A stretch of 64,000 nt of DNA from Scatophagus argus (lineage: Eukaryota > Chordata > Actinopteri > Scatophagidae). The position numbers and the translations under genes were made by a program. The stretch covers positions 3,898,055 through 3,962,054 of the forward strand of contig NC_058508.1 in assembly GCF_020382885.2 (NCBI RefSeq), given 5' to 3'. The notes below the pieces were generated by a model. That model was not told where the DNA came from. It searched no databases and saw nothing but the letters and a program-made list of their open reading frames with translations. Positions 1 through 33,729 of the stretch are shown in pieces. Position 1 is the stretch's first letter, and each line of letters opens with the position of its first letter.

Positions 1-470
1 ATTGTAATGAAATTCTGCATAGACACTCATGGTGCAGAGGATGAATCCTACAGAACTCTCCTTTAGAACCATCATGAGGTTCACATTTTGCCTCTTACTG
101 TTGAAAGAATTGCCATGAAATTTGGTCCAGCCATTCATGTTCCATGCAGGATAACTTGTATTCACTTTGGTGATTACAAAATTACATCAGGAGAAAATTT
201 CACTTTGTCCAATTACCAAATACCTCAAATACTAATGACATTCCCATCAGCCTCAAATTAGCAAATGTCAGCATGCTCACATTCTGGATGATATGGTTAA
301 CATGGTAAATATTATATCTGCTAAACATTAGAATGTTAGCTTGACTTTAGTCTGGTTTTTCCAAATGATACCAACCTTCCATCTGCATGTACCAAGCTGT
401 GGTTTAACATGTGTGTATGTATGCACAAAGTGAGAGCCATGTAGCTAACATGGATAGCGAAACAAATCTG
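1..470 (+). repeat. Teleost dispersed repeat, copy 1 (GCTAAC-rich type)
   Basis: This AT-rich, non-coding sequence has phrases typical of a very common fish interspersed repeat, such as 'gccatgaaatttggt', 'ctttggtgattac', 'taatgacattcccatcagcc' and alternating 'agcatgctcac'/'gttagc' motifs. Two further stretches in this window (near 12.1 kb and 15.0 kb) carry the same phrases in the same order. I recall the family from fish genomes but cannot assign its class without a repeat library. It continues off the left edge. Confidence 0.6.
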
Positions 471-515
471 CCAAAAGGCAAATATAACAAGCAGACAGAG
501 TAAACGGTCACTGTA

Positions 516-604
516 TTCTTGCTCTTTGCACTGATCATGAAACTAAACTCTTCCGTTTCTTATGCTGGAAGAAGTTGCTTCATGATCAGTGCAAAGAGTA
601 AGAA
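516..604. repeat. Near-perfect 26-bp inverted repeat (hairpin)
   Basis: The arms 516-541 and 579-604 are reverse complements at 25 of 26 positions and are separated by 37 bases. As RNA or single-stranded DNA this would fold into a long stem with a 37-base loop. It lies just outside dispersed repeat copy 1. It could be a MITE core, an inverted-duplication scar or a small-RNA precursor; nothing else here tells these apart. Confidence 0.8.
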
Positions 605-2850
605 AAGTACTAGTTGGACATGTCCACAGTCCTAGGATAATAGAAGTGAAAGCTCTGGAATAGGACATTGAGGTGAGATTTATTCATCTCATGATGGCCG
701 AATTCCAGACCCATCCTGACTTATGGGATGTGAAATTGTGGTTATTAAGCAATGTGCAATGAACAGTGTTGGCCTGAACTCATAATTTTAATTTTGTTAT
801 TTATTTATCTGCACTGGAGCACCATCTGGTGGCTAAATCCTACAACACCACTACTACTTGAACAGCCTGAACAGAAATCGAGTAGCAGATAACTGAGCTC
901 ACTATTGAAAACCACACACTGGCCCCTGACCTGTGACTTCCTCCAGGTGACATCTGATAGCCCAGGCCAGCAAGTCAGATTGGTTACATCATGAGTTACC
1001 TTTGACCCCATTATGGTTTCATGTCCAAGGGGTCAGTGTCAATGTGATACTCCCTCACAGGGTATGTGTAGTGCCGACCTAATGGTTTATGAATCTACAG
1101 TGTAGATTGTGTTGTGCTGTGATGCAAGCTTACACACTTTAAGGTAAGAATAACTTCCACAAAGTTATACACCTCTGCGCACCAGCCACGTTGCAGTTTA
1201 CATCCATGTCAGTTTTGTCACATGGTGCAACATAAGATGCAACAACAGTCACCTGAAGCTCAGTGTCATCAAAACCAGTAAAGGCTGCGGTGGACCACAA
1301 AGCTTTAAATACGGTTGTTGTTTCAGAGAAGCTACAAATTCTAAAACTTGGATGCTTCACACACATTTTCAGCCCAGCAGCACAGAAGATGTACACGGTC
1401 AGCACTGTTTCAAAGTGGACAACTAAGATTAGCATCACCACTTCAGTATCTGAGCCAATGGGATATATGGTCACAGTCTGCCCTTCTGTTCCTGTCCTGA
1501 GTTATGGTGTTGAATACTGGGAAGAAAACATTATGATGTCGCACTGAAGTAGGCCTTTGACCTCCTGGATATAAAATGGAGCTTTATGTCCAAAATACTA
1601 CTCTCCGTGTCAGCCTTTCACACATCACACCATGAATTGATCAGATTACTTTCCAGAATCGAGCCCAAGTGTCTCAGCATGGGGCAAGCAAAATATTTAT
1701 TTTGGTCATTACAACACACAGTGGCAAACACATATTTATAGTACAGTTTATTTTCTCCTTTTTTTTTTAATTTGTTGAAAGTTACAAAAGATTGAGAATC
1801 CCTGTTAGATACAATAATGTAATAAAGTCATAATATAACATAACAGTGAAATGATGTTGAATGATGATTATATCAGTCACAGGGGATATTTTACAGCAGA
1901 AATACTTTTGGTACATTTGGTACTTCAGGCACAAGTTGCTAATTATACATATTTATTTTGACTTGAGTATTTGTGCTTGCCACAGTTTTCTGGTTTCTAT
2001 CTGATTAACTCCAGGAATCATATTTGAATTTCTCAAAACCAGGACATGATGACGAAAGCAGTTCATTGTGATGTCATGAAGTATTTTGGTTATTTGAAAC
2101 AACAGAGGTAAACGTCAGGTGTTGGTGTCAGCTACTCACAATTTAACACAGCAGACCTTTACGGGAGAGACATAGTGTCACATAAGACTGTGCGATATGA
2201 CCACAAACTCCCTTCCTGATGCAGGTTTAATATCCAGATCTGTCACAATATGGCACATCTTCCGGAAATTCAATGAATAAATGTTCATATGAAACGACCA
2301 TGTTGAAAGGCCTATTTCTGTTTGAAGCATTCAGCTGTATTTTTGTGTAATTCTGCTGACTCTCTGTACTGTCTGACATGGTTCTTTTAGTCTGTCTGTA
2401 ACTTTCAAAGTACAGACAGACTTTTGTGACAGACTTAGCCCCTGCTTGAAGCACGAGCTCCTCATTTCATCTTGGCTGTTAAGACTTCTTCTTCTATTCA
2501 GTTATCCTGTTCAATCTCCTCCATGCTTGTTTGTTTGCCTTCATACAAATTTCCTGCCTGCGTCCATGCTGTCTACTGTCACATGATATATCATCACTTC
2601 ACAGAGCCGCCGTTTCACACCCTCGGGTATAGAAAATCTAGCAAAATGCAGCAAAGGAAAATGTGGGTGGAAAATATAAATTAAGGTGATGACAACAAGG
2701 CTGCCTGAAAGAAAGTGGGTAAACAGAAACAGAAATCAAACATTGATATCTAACTTAGTTTTGCATCTTAAAATTTCCTAAAACGAAAGGTCAAAGGCCT
2801 GTACAAGTTGCGATGAACAAACAGCGAGACATCTGGAAATGGTTGACAGA
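605..2850. other. Intergenic, no gene recognised
   Basis: Only short ORFs occur, on both strands, with no recognisable protein family and no splice-linked partners. A pair of overlapping ORFs at about 1.14-1.55 kb on opposite strands is the longest. AT-rich stretches around 1.75-1.85 kb look like ordinary non-coding DNA. Confidence 0.6.
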
Positions 2851-2856
2851 TTTATT
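2851..2856 (-). promoter_or_regulatory. Probable polyadenylation signal of timm29
   Basis: The minus strand reads AATAAA about 310 bases past the timm29 stop codon. This would give a short 3' UTR of normal size. No other canonical hexamer was noticed closer to the stop. Confidence 0.5.
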
Positions 2857-3162
2857 AACATGTGGTTTGCATTATAAATGACTTGTGATACTTTCTGTGA
2901 TAGAAAAAAAGCAAGAATAAATTAAAACAAAACTACATTTGAAAGGGCTACTTTTACTTTGATGAGACAAAGCTGAGTATTTACTCTTTCCTTGAAGGTT
3001 TGTGGTGGTGGTAAACAGTTTGGACAGTTCATAGCTGAAACATGTGTAAGGTAAAAGTGGTTTGCTGAAACCAATACTGCATAAAAAAAAATTGTGAATA
3101 ACAATAAATTTGTATCCAGCATGTTTGTGCCTGCCGGGTGAGATGTCTGCTCCACACTGCAT

Positions 3163-4805
3163 TTAGGCTTGTGTCTGTTCCTGATTCACTGGTTTTATTG
3201 TACTCTCTTCACTGACACTCTCCTGCTTTCTGTCCACTACATTTGCTTCTTCCTCATCCTCCATGGTCACTGCAAACCAGGACTCTTTATGTAACCTCTC
3301 GCTCCTTTCTACCTCCTGAACACTGGGTGGTGACGTTCCCTGCATGTGTGCTGGTAGGTGCTTGAACTCTTCCTCGTTCACATCATAGTCCTTCATTTTT
3401 GAGTCCAGGATCCACCAGCGGCCAACAAAGCCTACATCTAGCACCCTTTGAGGGAGCTCCCTCCAGGGCACTGACAGATTGGAACACTGGGCTTCGTACA
3501 GCGTGACGTCTGGGTCGTAGTCCCTTCGGTAAACCAGAGAGAGAAGGCCCAGGCTGATGTGGCTGAGCTGGCCCTGATTGCGGAGCTTCACTAGATTTTG
3601 CACGTGGCCATCTGAGGTAGCATTGCGGATCCACGGTGACAGCAGGCCGAGCTGGATGGAGCGCTCCAGCAGGGCGGCTTCAAAGGACGACCGGTCAGGT
3701 TTCGTGTAGAAACAAGCCCAGGTCCCACCCAGCAGAGTCATGTATACAGAGGCTTTGAATGGTCGCTCCCAACTGCCAACAACTATCTCCCGACATGCCT
3801 CTTTGTAGTCAGAGAGCAGGCTGCGACACCACACACCTACAGAAAGAAGGAAAGATACAGCATGAGAAGCCTGGTGTCCAACACACACATCACACAACAC
3901 ACCCAGTCAAAAGCTATCATGCTACGTCAACATAAAGTTACTGAAGCATCACGAGCAATAACATCCTAGTTTCAGGAATTAATCTGTATATTAAACTCAA
4001 CTGTTAATCCCTTGCTATTTCGATATACACACATAATAAAATTACTTTTCTCAGCTTTTACTTCTTATAAATACATACATGACATAAAACTAGTAGGCTA
4101 ACAGTGAGGGATTTTTGACAGAATTCAGCCATGACTGAACTGACTTTCTACACTTCAGTTTTTATCAAGCTACAAACACACCTGCAATAATTACCCACTT
4201 AACTGGTTTACTGACCGAAAGGAAATTTGTTGCCAACTATTTTGATAACTGTCTCAGACAAAATGTAAAACATTTGCTGGTTCCACCTTCTTAAATGTAA
4301 AGATTTCCTGCTTTTCTTTCTTTCTTTCTCCTGTCATTTATTACATTAAACAGAGTTTGGGTCTGGGACTGTTGATTGACCCAAAGAAAAATATGACGAC
4401 ATTACGAATAATGGAAACCTATTTTAGTTACCATGAGAAGTCACCATTTACAAATACATGACGTTAGCTAATATTTGCAGATTACTGTGATACAGCAGCT
4501 ACACAAGTACTGAAAACAACTGAGAACATCCCTTATAATGTTTGCCTTCTACAAATATCATTTTACCATTTAACTGAAGTGAGCAGTTGGACAGAGTAAC
4601 GTTAACGTAATTAAAGTCAAACCTAGCCAGTGGTGTATCTGTAACCTTAACTATTAACTAACTAGCTGACATGCATGACTCATGTGCTCAGTTTCTCACC
4701 CGCTTTACTGTTTTTCAGTCTTTCCCATCTGCTGGTTGTAGCAGGAGCCGCTGCTGTTTCTGCCGCCGCACAGAACATCCTACTCACTACCCGTAACGAA
4801 GCCAT
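3163..4805 (-). CDS. timm29: Tim29, mitochondrial inner-membrane translocase subunit
   Basis: Two coding exons (4700-4805 and 3163-3836) join in phase to give 259 aa. The exon 1 donor reads GTGAGAAAC and the exon 2 acceptor reads ctttctgtag. The start is the first Met of exon 1. Its MASLRVVSRMFCAAA leader is Arg- and Ala-rich with no acid, as expected for a mitochondrial presequence. Exon 2 carries a hydrophobic stretch (ASVYMTLLGGTWACF), then the conserved core VLDVGFVGRWWILDSKMKDY and a downstream FKHLPAHMQG. These match vertebrate TIMM29 (formerly C19orf52), including the WxxLLxDYxEACR-type opening. In the family, Tim29 is a metazoan TIM22-complex subunit that supports insertion of carrier proteins into the inner membrane. 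The acidic C-terminal tail is variable in the family. It lies head to head with yipf2, as in human. Confidence 0.95.
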
Positions 4806-5724
4806 TTTACCAAATTGTACTCACTAATACGGTCACCTTGGCTCAGAAATTACATCCTACTTGTCAAGTGAACAGCTCACATGGAGCCAAAATGGCGCTC
4901 AGATGGTGAATCGGTTTTAATCTTCCGACAGAAAGCTGTACCTCGCAGTAGTTCCGTTTGCTGGCACATGAACAGACACAATTACACAACACAATTATGA
5001 AATTTTGTGTTTTTGTTGTAGTTTTGACCTAAATTGGAAATGTATCACGCTGTGAATTACAAAGAAGTATACGTTGTATTTTAATCAACAAACCACATTT
5101 CAAATGAAGATGGTTCACGTGACAGCTTTGTTTACGTGGTGACGTGTACCGGAAGACATGCCAACAAGACTGGCTGACAGCAGCTGCGCTAGCTATGAGG
5201 GAAGGGTGTTAGCAGTGAATTATTATTTTTGTTTTCCAGTTTATTATACCTGTATGGACAGTGTCGCCATATACATACATTAGCTACCTTCACATCTTCA
5301 AACAAATGAGAAACAAGAGCGCTGCCGTGGATTTAGCCTAACTAGTATCAACTGTCACAGCTTTGTGGCCACTGTCACGCCATCATCCTCTGGGACATCC
5401 TGCTCCGGACAGGTTGGTGTTAACCTGCCCTTTTCTGGTCACGACACACAGGTAGACTACAGAGTTACAGGATAATTTTAACCTCTTTTGATGACTTGGT
5501 GGATGACATGAATTTATGTAGCCTATATTTAACTCTATTCTTTAAACAGCTTATTGACAGGTTAGCTTGCTGCTTGGTTAATGAACAGATGTTTGATCAG
5601 TAAACATATCCGTAGACAAGTAAACTGCCCAGCCTGCAGGGAGCTGTGGCGTATGAACATATCTTAATTCAGTGTTCATTTTCCCCAAGGTGTTGCATGA
5701 GGTTGCTGTTAATCCACTGAAGCA
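4806..5724. promoter_or_regulatory. Bidirectional promoter region, timm29 / yipf2
   Basis: About 0.9 kb separates the two divergent start codons. An AAAATGGCGCTC element at 4889-4900 resembles a YY1 site, and ACCGGAAG at 5150-5157 is an ETS core. Both are common in housekeeping promoters. No TATA box is evident at a sensible distance. The yipf2 5' UTR may include a non-coding exon here. Transcription starts cannot be placed from sequence alone. Confidence 0.5.
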
Positions 5725-11050
<5,326 letters not shown>

Positions 11051-12046
11051 CCAAAAGGAGGACATGAAGGGTGTCTGTTGTGTTTGGAATCACATGCAGA
11101 TATGAAACTATGTGTAAACAGGCTGCTTGAGGCAATGTTGATTATTGCCTTTGTGTGACTTCTTCAATGTTCCCCTGATGAAGTTGTGAGTGTGTGTGTG
11201 GCTGTTTGTCTGATTTATGCTGAGGCAGTTCTACTGTGATGGTAACAGTTTCTGCACTGCAATCACTGGACATTTCTACTGTGATGTTTCGGGGTGTAGT
11301 GTATCTAGTTAATCGAGCATGGCTTCCTCGGCACTGTGATTCCCCTCGTTCCATCAGCAAGACTTAAACACACGTTCGAATGAAGAACATCGGTAGAAGA
11401 GAAAAACCATATGACTTCTAAACCAAATCAATGCTTCTACCTGTCATTTCTTCTTACAGCATGTCGGATGGACAACAACACAGGGATGTAGCAAACTGTG
11501 CTCATCCAAGAAAGTGAGGATAAAGCAAGTAGTGTTCCTACTGTAAAGCACAGGTGATACTGATATCATTAGCTATGGCTCTTTTATATTTACGTGTCTC
11601 ATTAAGCTCTGACAGTGTGACAGTGAACCAACACAAACAACCCCAGAACCCTTAATCTGAAGCAGCTACATGTATTTTACTATTTACACTTGTGCATTTG
11701 TTGTATAATCATAATTACCAGCAGCCTTGTCAGAAAACAACATTCACATCACCTGAGTTGTAGATGACAGTGATGTGTGACATTAATGATATCCCTCACG
11801 CAGTGAGAAGAACTACAAGTTCAACAAACAACACTGACAAGATGGCTGCACCATCACTGGCTGTTACATACAGAATGAAGTACAATATTAAAACCAGTAC
11901 AATCAGTTTATCTTTTACATTGTATCTGGTTTCACATGTTATCAAATCGCAAAGTCTAACCACATCACAGTATTTAACTTAAGGCTGTGACACTGATCTG
12001 AGTTTGACATGACAAAGGGGATCTGGCATGAAATTAGTTGCAAAAA

Positions 12047-12290
12047 GTCACCATCTCGGCAAGACAAATTGCAATAACTTTGGTGATTGAATTCTGAATT
12101 CTGAGCAAGGACCCTCATCTAGTTCAATTTGTCTTGTTCTTTGGTTTATGACCAAATGCCTGCCAAATGAATCACCACCACCAGCTTGAACTGAACTTTG
12201 TGTTCAGACAGAGCAAGAGTGCTAATTAACAAATGTTAACACGATAACATGCTAAATTAAGATGAGAAACATGGTAACCCTGAAGTGGAA
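12047..12290 (+). repeat. Teleost dispersed repeat, copy 2
   Basis: It shares with the left-edge repeat the phrases 'attgcaataactttggtgatt', 'ggtttatgaccaaatgcctg' and 'gtgctaattaacaaatgtta', in the same order. It is a diverged, truncated copy. Confidence 0.6.
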
Positions 12291-14919
12291 GTTGATCATA
12301 ATTGCACCTCATACTCACATTATGAATGTTGTAAAGCAGGGTTGGTCTCTCCCAGCAGCTGCAGGATTCAGCAAATGATGCAAAAATTTCAAGAGTTAGC
12401 AGATGTTCAGAACTGGATCCAGCGACTTAATTCCCATGAAGCAACTTGTCTCAGTCACAGATGTGGGAAAGGAAGCCATTCCAGATGGTAGTGCAATTTC
12501 AGTGAACTATGACTGGAAAGGGGCCCCTGTCGGTGCAACACACCACTTCTTCTACCCATGAGAAACATGAAGGGTTCGGCCTCTTAATAAGAAGACTTCA
12601 TTTACTTTTATTCCATTTAGGATTTATTTTAAGTTGAATAGGTTTATGTTTGTAGAACTATTTATTCCCTTCTTAATGATCTTGGTGGGTTTTTTGTTAA
12701 TAAACTTAGTATCTTGCCCTTAATTGTGTGTCCATAATTAGTTACACTCCATCCAGTATTCATCAATTACTGAATAACTACATTCACGGTTACCAACAGC
12801 AACAGTGCACACCATGGCTTCATCGTATTTCCTGTATGATGCCAAGCATTTTAATTTAAAGATTACCCACAGCCAAAAAATAAGCCGAGCTATAAAGTAA
12901 ATCTCACTGGTCTGAAAGCTGAAAGAGTCAGAACTTAACCTACAAAGATTATTTGTTCAAATCAGACTTTCCCACAATGACTTGTGACTTGACAAAACCC
13001 GACAAAAAGTGATTTGCTTTGACATGGACCTTCTTGACTTCTGAAATTTGACTTGAACTTGTCTCAGATCATTTCAGGACTTGACTAACTTGAAATTTGA
13101 CTTGTTTCATTTGAGACTTGCGCCTGTCTCTACTGACTCGAACTTGTCTCGATTGATTTGAAACCTGGTCTTTGACTTGTTTCGACCCACTAGAGAGCTG
13201 ACATGGACTTGTCTCAACTGAGTCAAGAAGCCCTCATCATTTGTGATATGTTTTATGACTCTGATTTAAGTCTGTAAATGCTTTGTGCCACCCGAGATGT
13301 TTAAATGTCTGAATTACAGAAGCAAACTGACATGTCAGAGTTACAGAGCCGTAAGCCCGTCTCCCTGTCATCCACAACTACACAAGAGGTTCTTGCTGAC
13401 TCAACATAACATAAATAACTCATGAATGAGGGAAATAGACATATTCTCAAATTAAAAAGCCAGATCCAGCAATGATAGGACTTTGGCGGAAGACTTATTG
13501 GGTGCTTTGTGTTTTATTTATCACTTGAGACTTGAGTCTCTAAAGGCCAGCCAAACTACCAAGCATAATGAAAGAAAGACTTTCAACTGCCGGATGTCTC
13601 ACATATTTAATTACAATTTCTGTGCATTGAGGAGACTAGTTATGACTGCATGGATCATTACTCATATGGAAATCTTATATTCTTAGTTTTTTTTCCCCTG
13701 CCTCCCAATCTTATTCACATAATTATACTTCTATGATGTATTATTGTTGATTTTTTTTTTATTTAACGGTATAAACATTCATCCTAGATTTACATAAATA
13801 AGGTCAAATGTAAAAACTGTTTTGGCCAAGTTATACTGAAAGCTCTTTGTGAGTGTATATAGACCTGTAGATAGTTTGTTTATGACAAAAGAAAAAATCC
13901 CACACACTTTTACCCTAATGCATACAAGTCTTTCAGACATTTTTTTTTTTTTACCAGTGTTAAAACCAAAAACATCCTCCCTAGCAGTGAATGCTGATGT
14001 AACGATGAAAGTGCTGGTAGATAACATGGACATAGAATCAGTTATAAAAAATGAACTGGCCAAACTCAGCCCAAAGCAACTCACATCCTCAATATGTCAT
14101 ACTGAACGTGTCATTGGTGATAATTCCATGATTTTTCAATGTGCTGCAACCAGCACCTTCTGCAGCTCTATCCAATAAGAGTGAGTCATCACCAAACACA
14201 ATGTTGCCTTTGTTACCTCTCCCAACAGGCAACCAACTAGGCTAAAACACTGAAAACTGGCAGAGAATGCCTGGCCAGATTTGTGATTGTTGAGACTTAT
14301 ACTTTGACCACACAGTTCCAAATTTAAATCTGAAGGCATGGTGGGAAAACCTGGTTATATCTCTCAAAGTGAGGTTAAAAAAAGGTGTGAGTACTGAACA
14401 TTTTTAAACCATAACCTGTAATAGAATGATCTGATTATGCCTGCAGGCAAACATCATTTCCACTCAGGACTTTCAGTGCAAGCAGAGAAATCTAGTCCAA
14501 TTTGACAAAATTCATAAGATTATTCTCCGTGTTTAACACTACAGTATAGTTCAGATATCACAATGGCAATGATCTCCTTGTGAGCTCTTTCTACTATCAA
14601 ATCCATGAAAAAATAAACGTTCTGAGTTATGACCACCTGTTTGTTTACTGTGGCAATCGTAATGTCCATGATGGAGAATAAAGCTGATAGGTTTAGTAAG
14701 CAAACTATGCAGTGAGTGAGTGCACAGAGCTGACTTAAGTTGTTGGGGTGACCACCAACCTTACAGACCATCAGCTGTGTTTTCATGACTGAAAACAATA
14801 ATATCCATGTCAGAAGCAATTACTGAATCACCCTGAATCTGAATGGCTTAAATACAGAGTTACACACCACTTAAATGAGCTCAATGACTGTGTTGAACAT
14901 GTCTCCAGCAGTTAACTAC

Positions 14920-15230
14920 ACCAAACAAGTGGTGCTGGTGTTGCCAGTTTTTTCTTACAGCTTTACAGGAACACCCTACATGCCACTTTGGTTGAGACTG
15001 AATTGTCTGGAGAACTACTGGATGAGTTGCCTTGTAATTTGGACACCGAATTTCCCCATAGGCTGAATTGCAATAACTTTAGTTGTACACTCATGTATAC
15101 TGATCAGGTCAACATTTCCATGTACACTAACTAACTAATGCCATTTTCATTAGCCTCAGCTGTACTTTGTTTTTAGCCCTAACTGGTAAACGTTAGCACA
15201 CTAATGGTGAAATGTGAAACTGCTTAAACT
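14920..15230 (+). repeat. Teleost dispersed repeat, copy 3
   Basis: It carries 'aactactggatgagttgcc', 'gaattgcaataactttagt', 'gccattttcattagcctcag' and a 'gttagcacactaatggtg' tail. This is the same family order as at the left edge and near 12.1 kb. Confidence 0.6.
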
Positions 15231-18200
15231 ACCCAACAATTAACCTGTTTCACACTCTCTAACCAGTAGTTCTAATCTGTTTTACTTGGGTATTACTAGT
15301 TTACACCTGTTAGCGCCAAAGTTAATGGCTTATAATTTAAAGAAGGCTCTCACATCTAAAGATGCTGAGTTAAAGCCCTCGGCAAGTGAAATACATGACT
15401 CCAGAGTCGTATTTACCGTTTTGGCTAAGACTGAGTTTGTTAAAAAATGCAACTGTTGCAGAAGCTTTCGAGTGCTGGACAGAGAGACTTTCTGTGGAGC
15501 AGAAGAGTCGATGTCAGACAGTGAGAAAGGTGTTATTACTGGTTGGGCAACACACAGATATGACAGAACATGACACACAGTCTTCCTCATACACTTTTCC
15601 ATGACAGAAGTGGAAGCCACTATTGACTACACAGAGCAATGATTCCACGACAAAGGGGACATGATGGCTATAGGCTAGCTACCACATGGTAAACATCTGG
15701 TGTGTCCACAGTCTATTTAACAAACTAGAGGGAACAAATTGAAGTACTACAACACTCGATTCCACGATGGTCTGGAACATCTCCACCACATTTAATTTGC
15801 CCTCTTTTTTTTTTCATTGTTTTTGTGAAAGAAAAAACAAAATAAAGACAACAAAAAGATTAATCCTACAAAGAGACATTTTCTTGCTAACTCATAAATC
15901 CCAAATGAACAGAGTCCAATAGTTGTGACACTGGAAGCAATGCATACATGTGTCAGTCTTTCTCTCCTTAACTGAGAAAAGGGATGAGGGGATCAGATGT
16001 TCTGGGGGCATGATATGTTGGAGGTCATACATGGCGAAGAGACGAGGAGGAAGGTGGCCCTGCCTCCCACGCCTCCACACTGAAGTCTCTTTGCGACAGT
16101 CTCAGTCTCAGAGGAGGTTGGGACAAAAAGCAGGGGAAGGAAGCGAGGATGTAAACTAAGACGCTGCAGATCCAGCACAGCTTTTCTCATTCCGGCAGCC
16201 AGTTGGCTGCCACCTGGGTCATTGGTCCTTACTGGTGTGTTCTCCAATCTTCCTCCTCCAACTGTGCTGGCGCAACCTGGCTCAGAAATGACTGGCTGGG
16301 GAGGAGCTGCTGCAATGTCCTCTCAGCTAAAAACCAGATGAGGAGAATGGGCGACAGGAGCAGCAAAAGCGGGATTTCGGGTTTACAGGACTCACTTGAA
16401 CAAAGATAAGCAGGTTTTGGTAGACTGTTTCGTTGGTCACCTTCTGTGTTTGGTATTAAAAAAAACAAAACACCAAAATCATCCACAAAGCCCCAACAGA
16501 ATGGGGTTTCATGAGACTGGCAAACACAAAAAGGCTCGAACACAGTGCTCGTCAGATCTTTCATCTTTTTTAGCTACACACTGAACAAGCAGTCAGACTC
16601 AAAACAGGAACTTGCTGACTGTGCAAAGATGTGAACTTCTCTATCAAACTATCTTCTCTCTATTATTCATACAACTACAACTGTCGCTTTTCGTACGTAC
16701 AACCAAGGCTAACACCAAGAATGCTTTTAAGGAGAGACTGAAAAGGTTAAAAGGTTGCACAATTCATTACCAGGAGAGCTTGAAATTTATACATCCTATA
16801 TATGTGTAATCTGAAAGGTATCACCTGTGATGAACCCACACAGCCACCGTGCACCACCTGCCCAGCAACAAACAGCAAGTGGAAAGTTAGTAATGACCTG
16901 GTGAACATAATGGGGTATTCAGCAGCTACAGACTGTTTTTTCACTGGAGTTGGAGACCAAACGGTGAATATTTGACACTAATCAGGACATTTCTTCATGT
17001 TCTAGATGAGTAAATAAGTGTTTGCTAGCACGTTCACCACTTCAAAAGCACTGTGACAGTGCTGTGATAACTTTTTCTCCTGCCCGCCTAAAGTACTCAA
17101 AATTCATTCATCATCAATTCATGCAGTTTTAATAATACAGTATAAACTTCAGATCTGTTCTTTATGCAAAAGCATATCTCCATGCATAGCCATTAGGTCA
17201 ACTACCCTTTAATGTGATGAAGCCTAACATCTGAGCATGGAGACCACTTCCAGTCAGTGTAGTGTGTGTTGAAATGTTAGGAAAGATAAATGGAACCCAC
17301 ACTCTTCCTCAGACACACATGTGAAGTGCCAATTCATTTCATTACTTAGCCTAGAAGGTGACCAGCGTGACATTCTCCCAAAACTCAATGTTTAGTAGAA
17401 CTGCTTTTAAGTAGAACTACACATTTTATCACAAGCAGAGTCTGTTTGTCCGAGTCACAAGAAAAAACCCCCAAAAAACAAAAAACCTAGACATGTAGAC
17501 AGCTTTAGTTTTCTGATATATTTGCCTCTGCCTAAATCCAAAACCATCTCCATGAGTAGACTGACTAAGTAAAGCATCCTGTAATTTGAAGAAACTGTTT
17601 GACTGGTTTGAGTCTGTGTCTTGTGAGAGGTGCAGAGGACCTTGAAGATTAGAACAGATATGAAAAGCCAGGATGTCAGCCCAGAGATGAGTGTTGATGA
17701 GAACAGTGTCCTACTGCACTAATGAAAAGGTTTGGTAGAGAAGCTTGGAGAGCTGTAAGAACGGACTGATGCTGGTATCTTGCAACAAGTTGATTCTCAG
17801 GCAAAGACGGGATTGAAAACACACTTTTGGGGTGGTGGGGTCATGACACATCTAAAAAGAAGAAGAAGGGAAAAAAAACGGAGACAGCAAGTGGAGAGGA
17901 GGGATAAAGATACATGTTGAGAGGGTAGAGGATAACTGCAGTGCATCTCGGCTGAGCACGTTACAATCTCAATGGATCCAACAGGAGCTTTCCTCTGTTA
18001 GCAAGACATCAGTCTGGACGGATATGAGAGTGTTCGAACGTTCATATAGTGATGGACTGAACAGAGTAGAATGAAGGTGACGAACAAGGGGAGGAAGTGC
18101 CAGCACAGCACTGATTTTGGTATACTGGTTTTGGCTGCGGTTGGTGGGTCTCTAAGGGTTGAAGGTTGGGGGTGCGGACCAACGAGCTCCACTGGGAGGG

Positions 18201-18263
18201 GTTGGGGATCTTTTGTCATGCAGGGGGCGGGGAGGACGAAGAGGTCTCTGCGACGTCTTCGTC

Positions 18264-33637
<15,374 letters not shown>

Positions 33638-33729
33638 CTTCGATCTGGAAGTAGAGACAAGTCGGTGGCGCTCACATCCAACCAAGCACTGCTCTCTGCT
33701 GGAGGCAGGCTGGGCATCAACATGACAAG

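Larger units (their letters stand above)
11051..18263. other. Convergent 3' ends of yipf2 and carm1 plus intergenic repeats
   Basis: The two genes converge here, so the edges must hold their 3' UTRs; no decisive polyadenylation signal was placed for either. The middle holds two copies of the dispersed repeat also seen at the left edge (listed separately). A run of imperfect 'gacttg' motifs occurs at about 12.97-13.25 kb, and there are several A/T homopolymers. The ORFs here are short and have no recognisable family. Confidence 0.6.

Noticed and set aside
1139-1547. Overlapping ORFs on both strands (111 aa minus, 94 aa plus)
   Set aside because: No recognisable family, no splice partners and no codon pattern favouring one strand; typical of chance ORFs in intergenic DNA.
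33638-33685. Upstream in-frame Met of carm1 exon 1
   Set aside because: The MAVSVFPG start matches the family N-terminus directly; the extra upstream residues have no counterpart.
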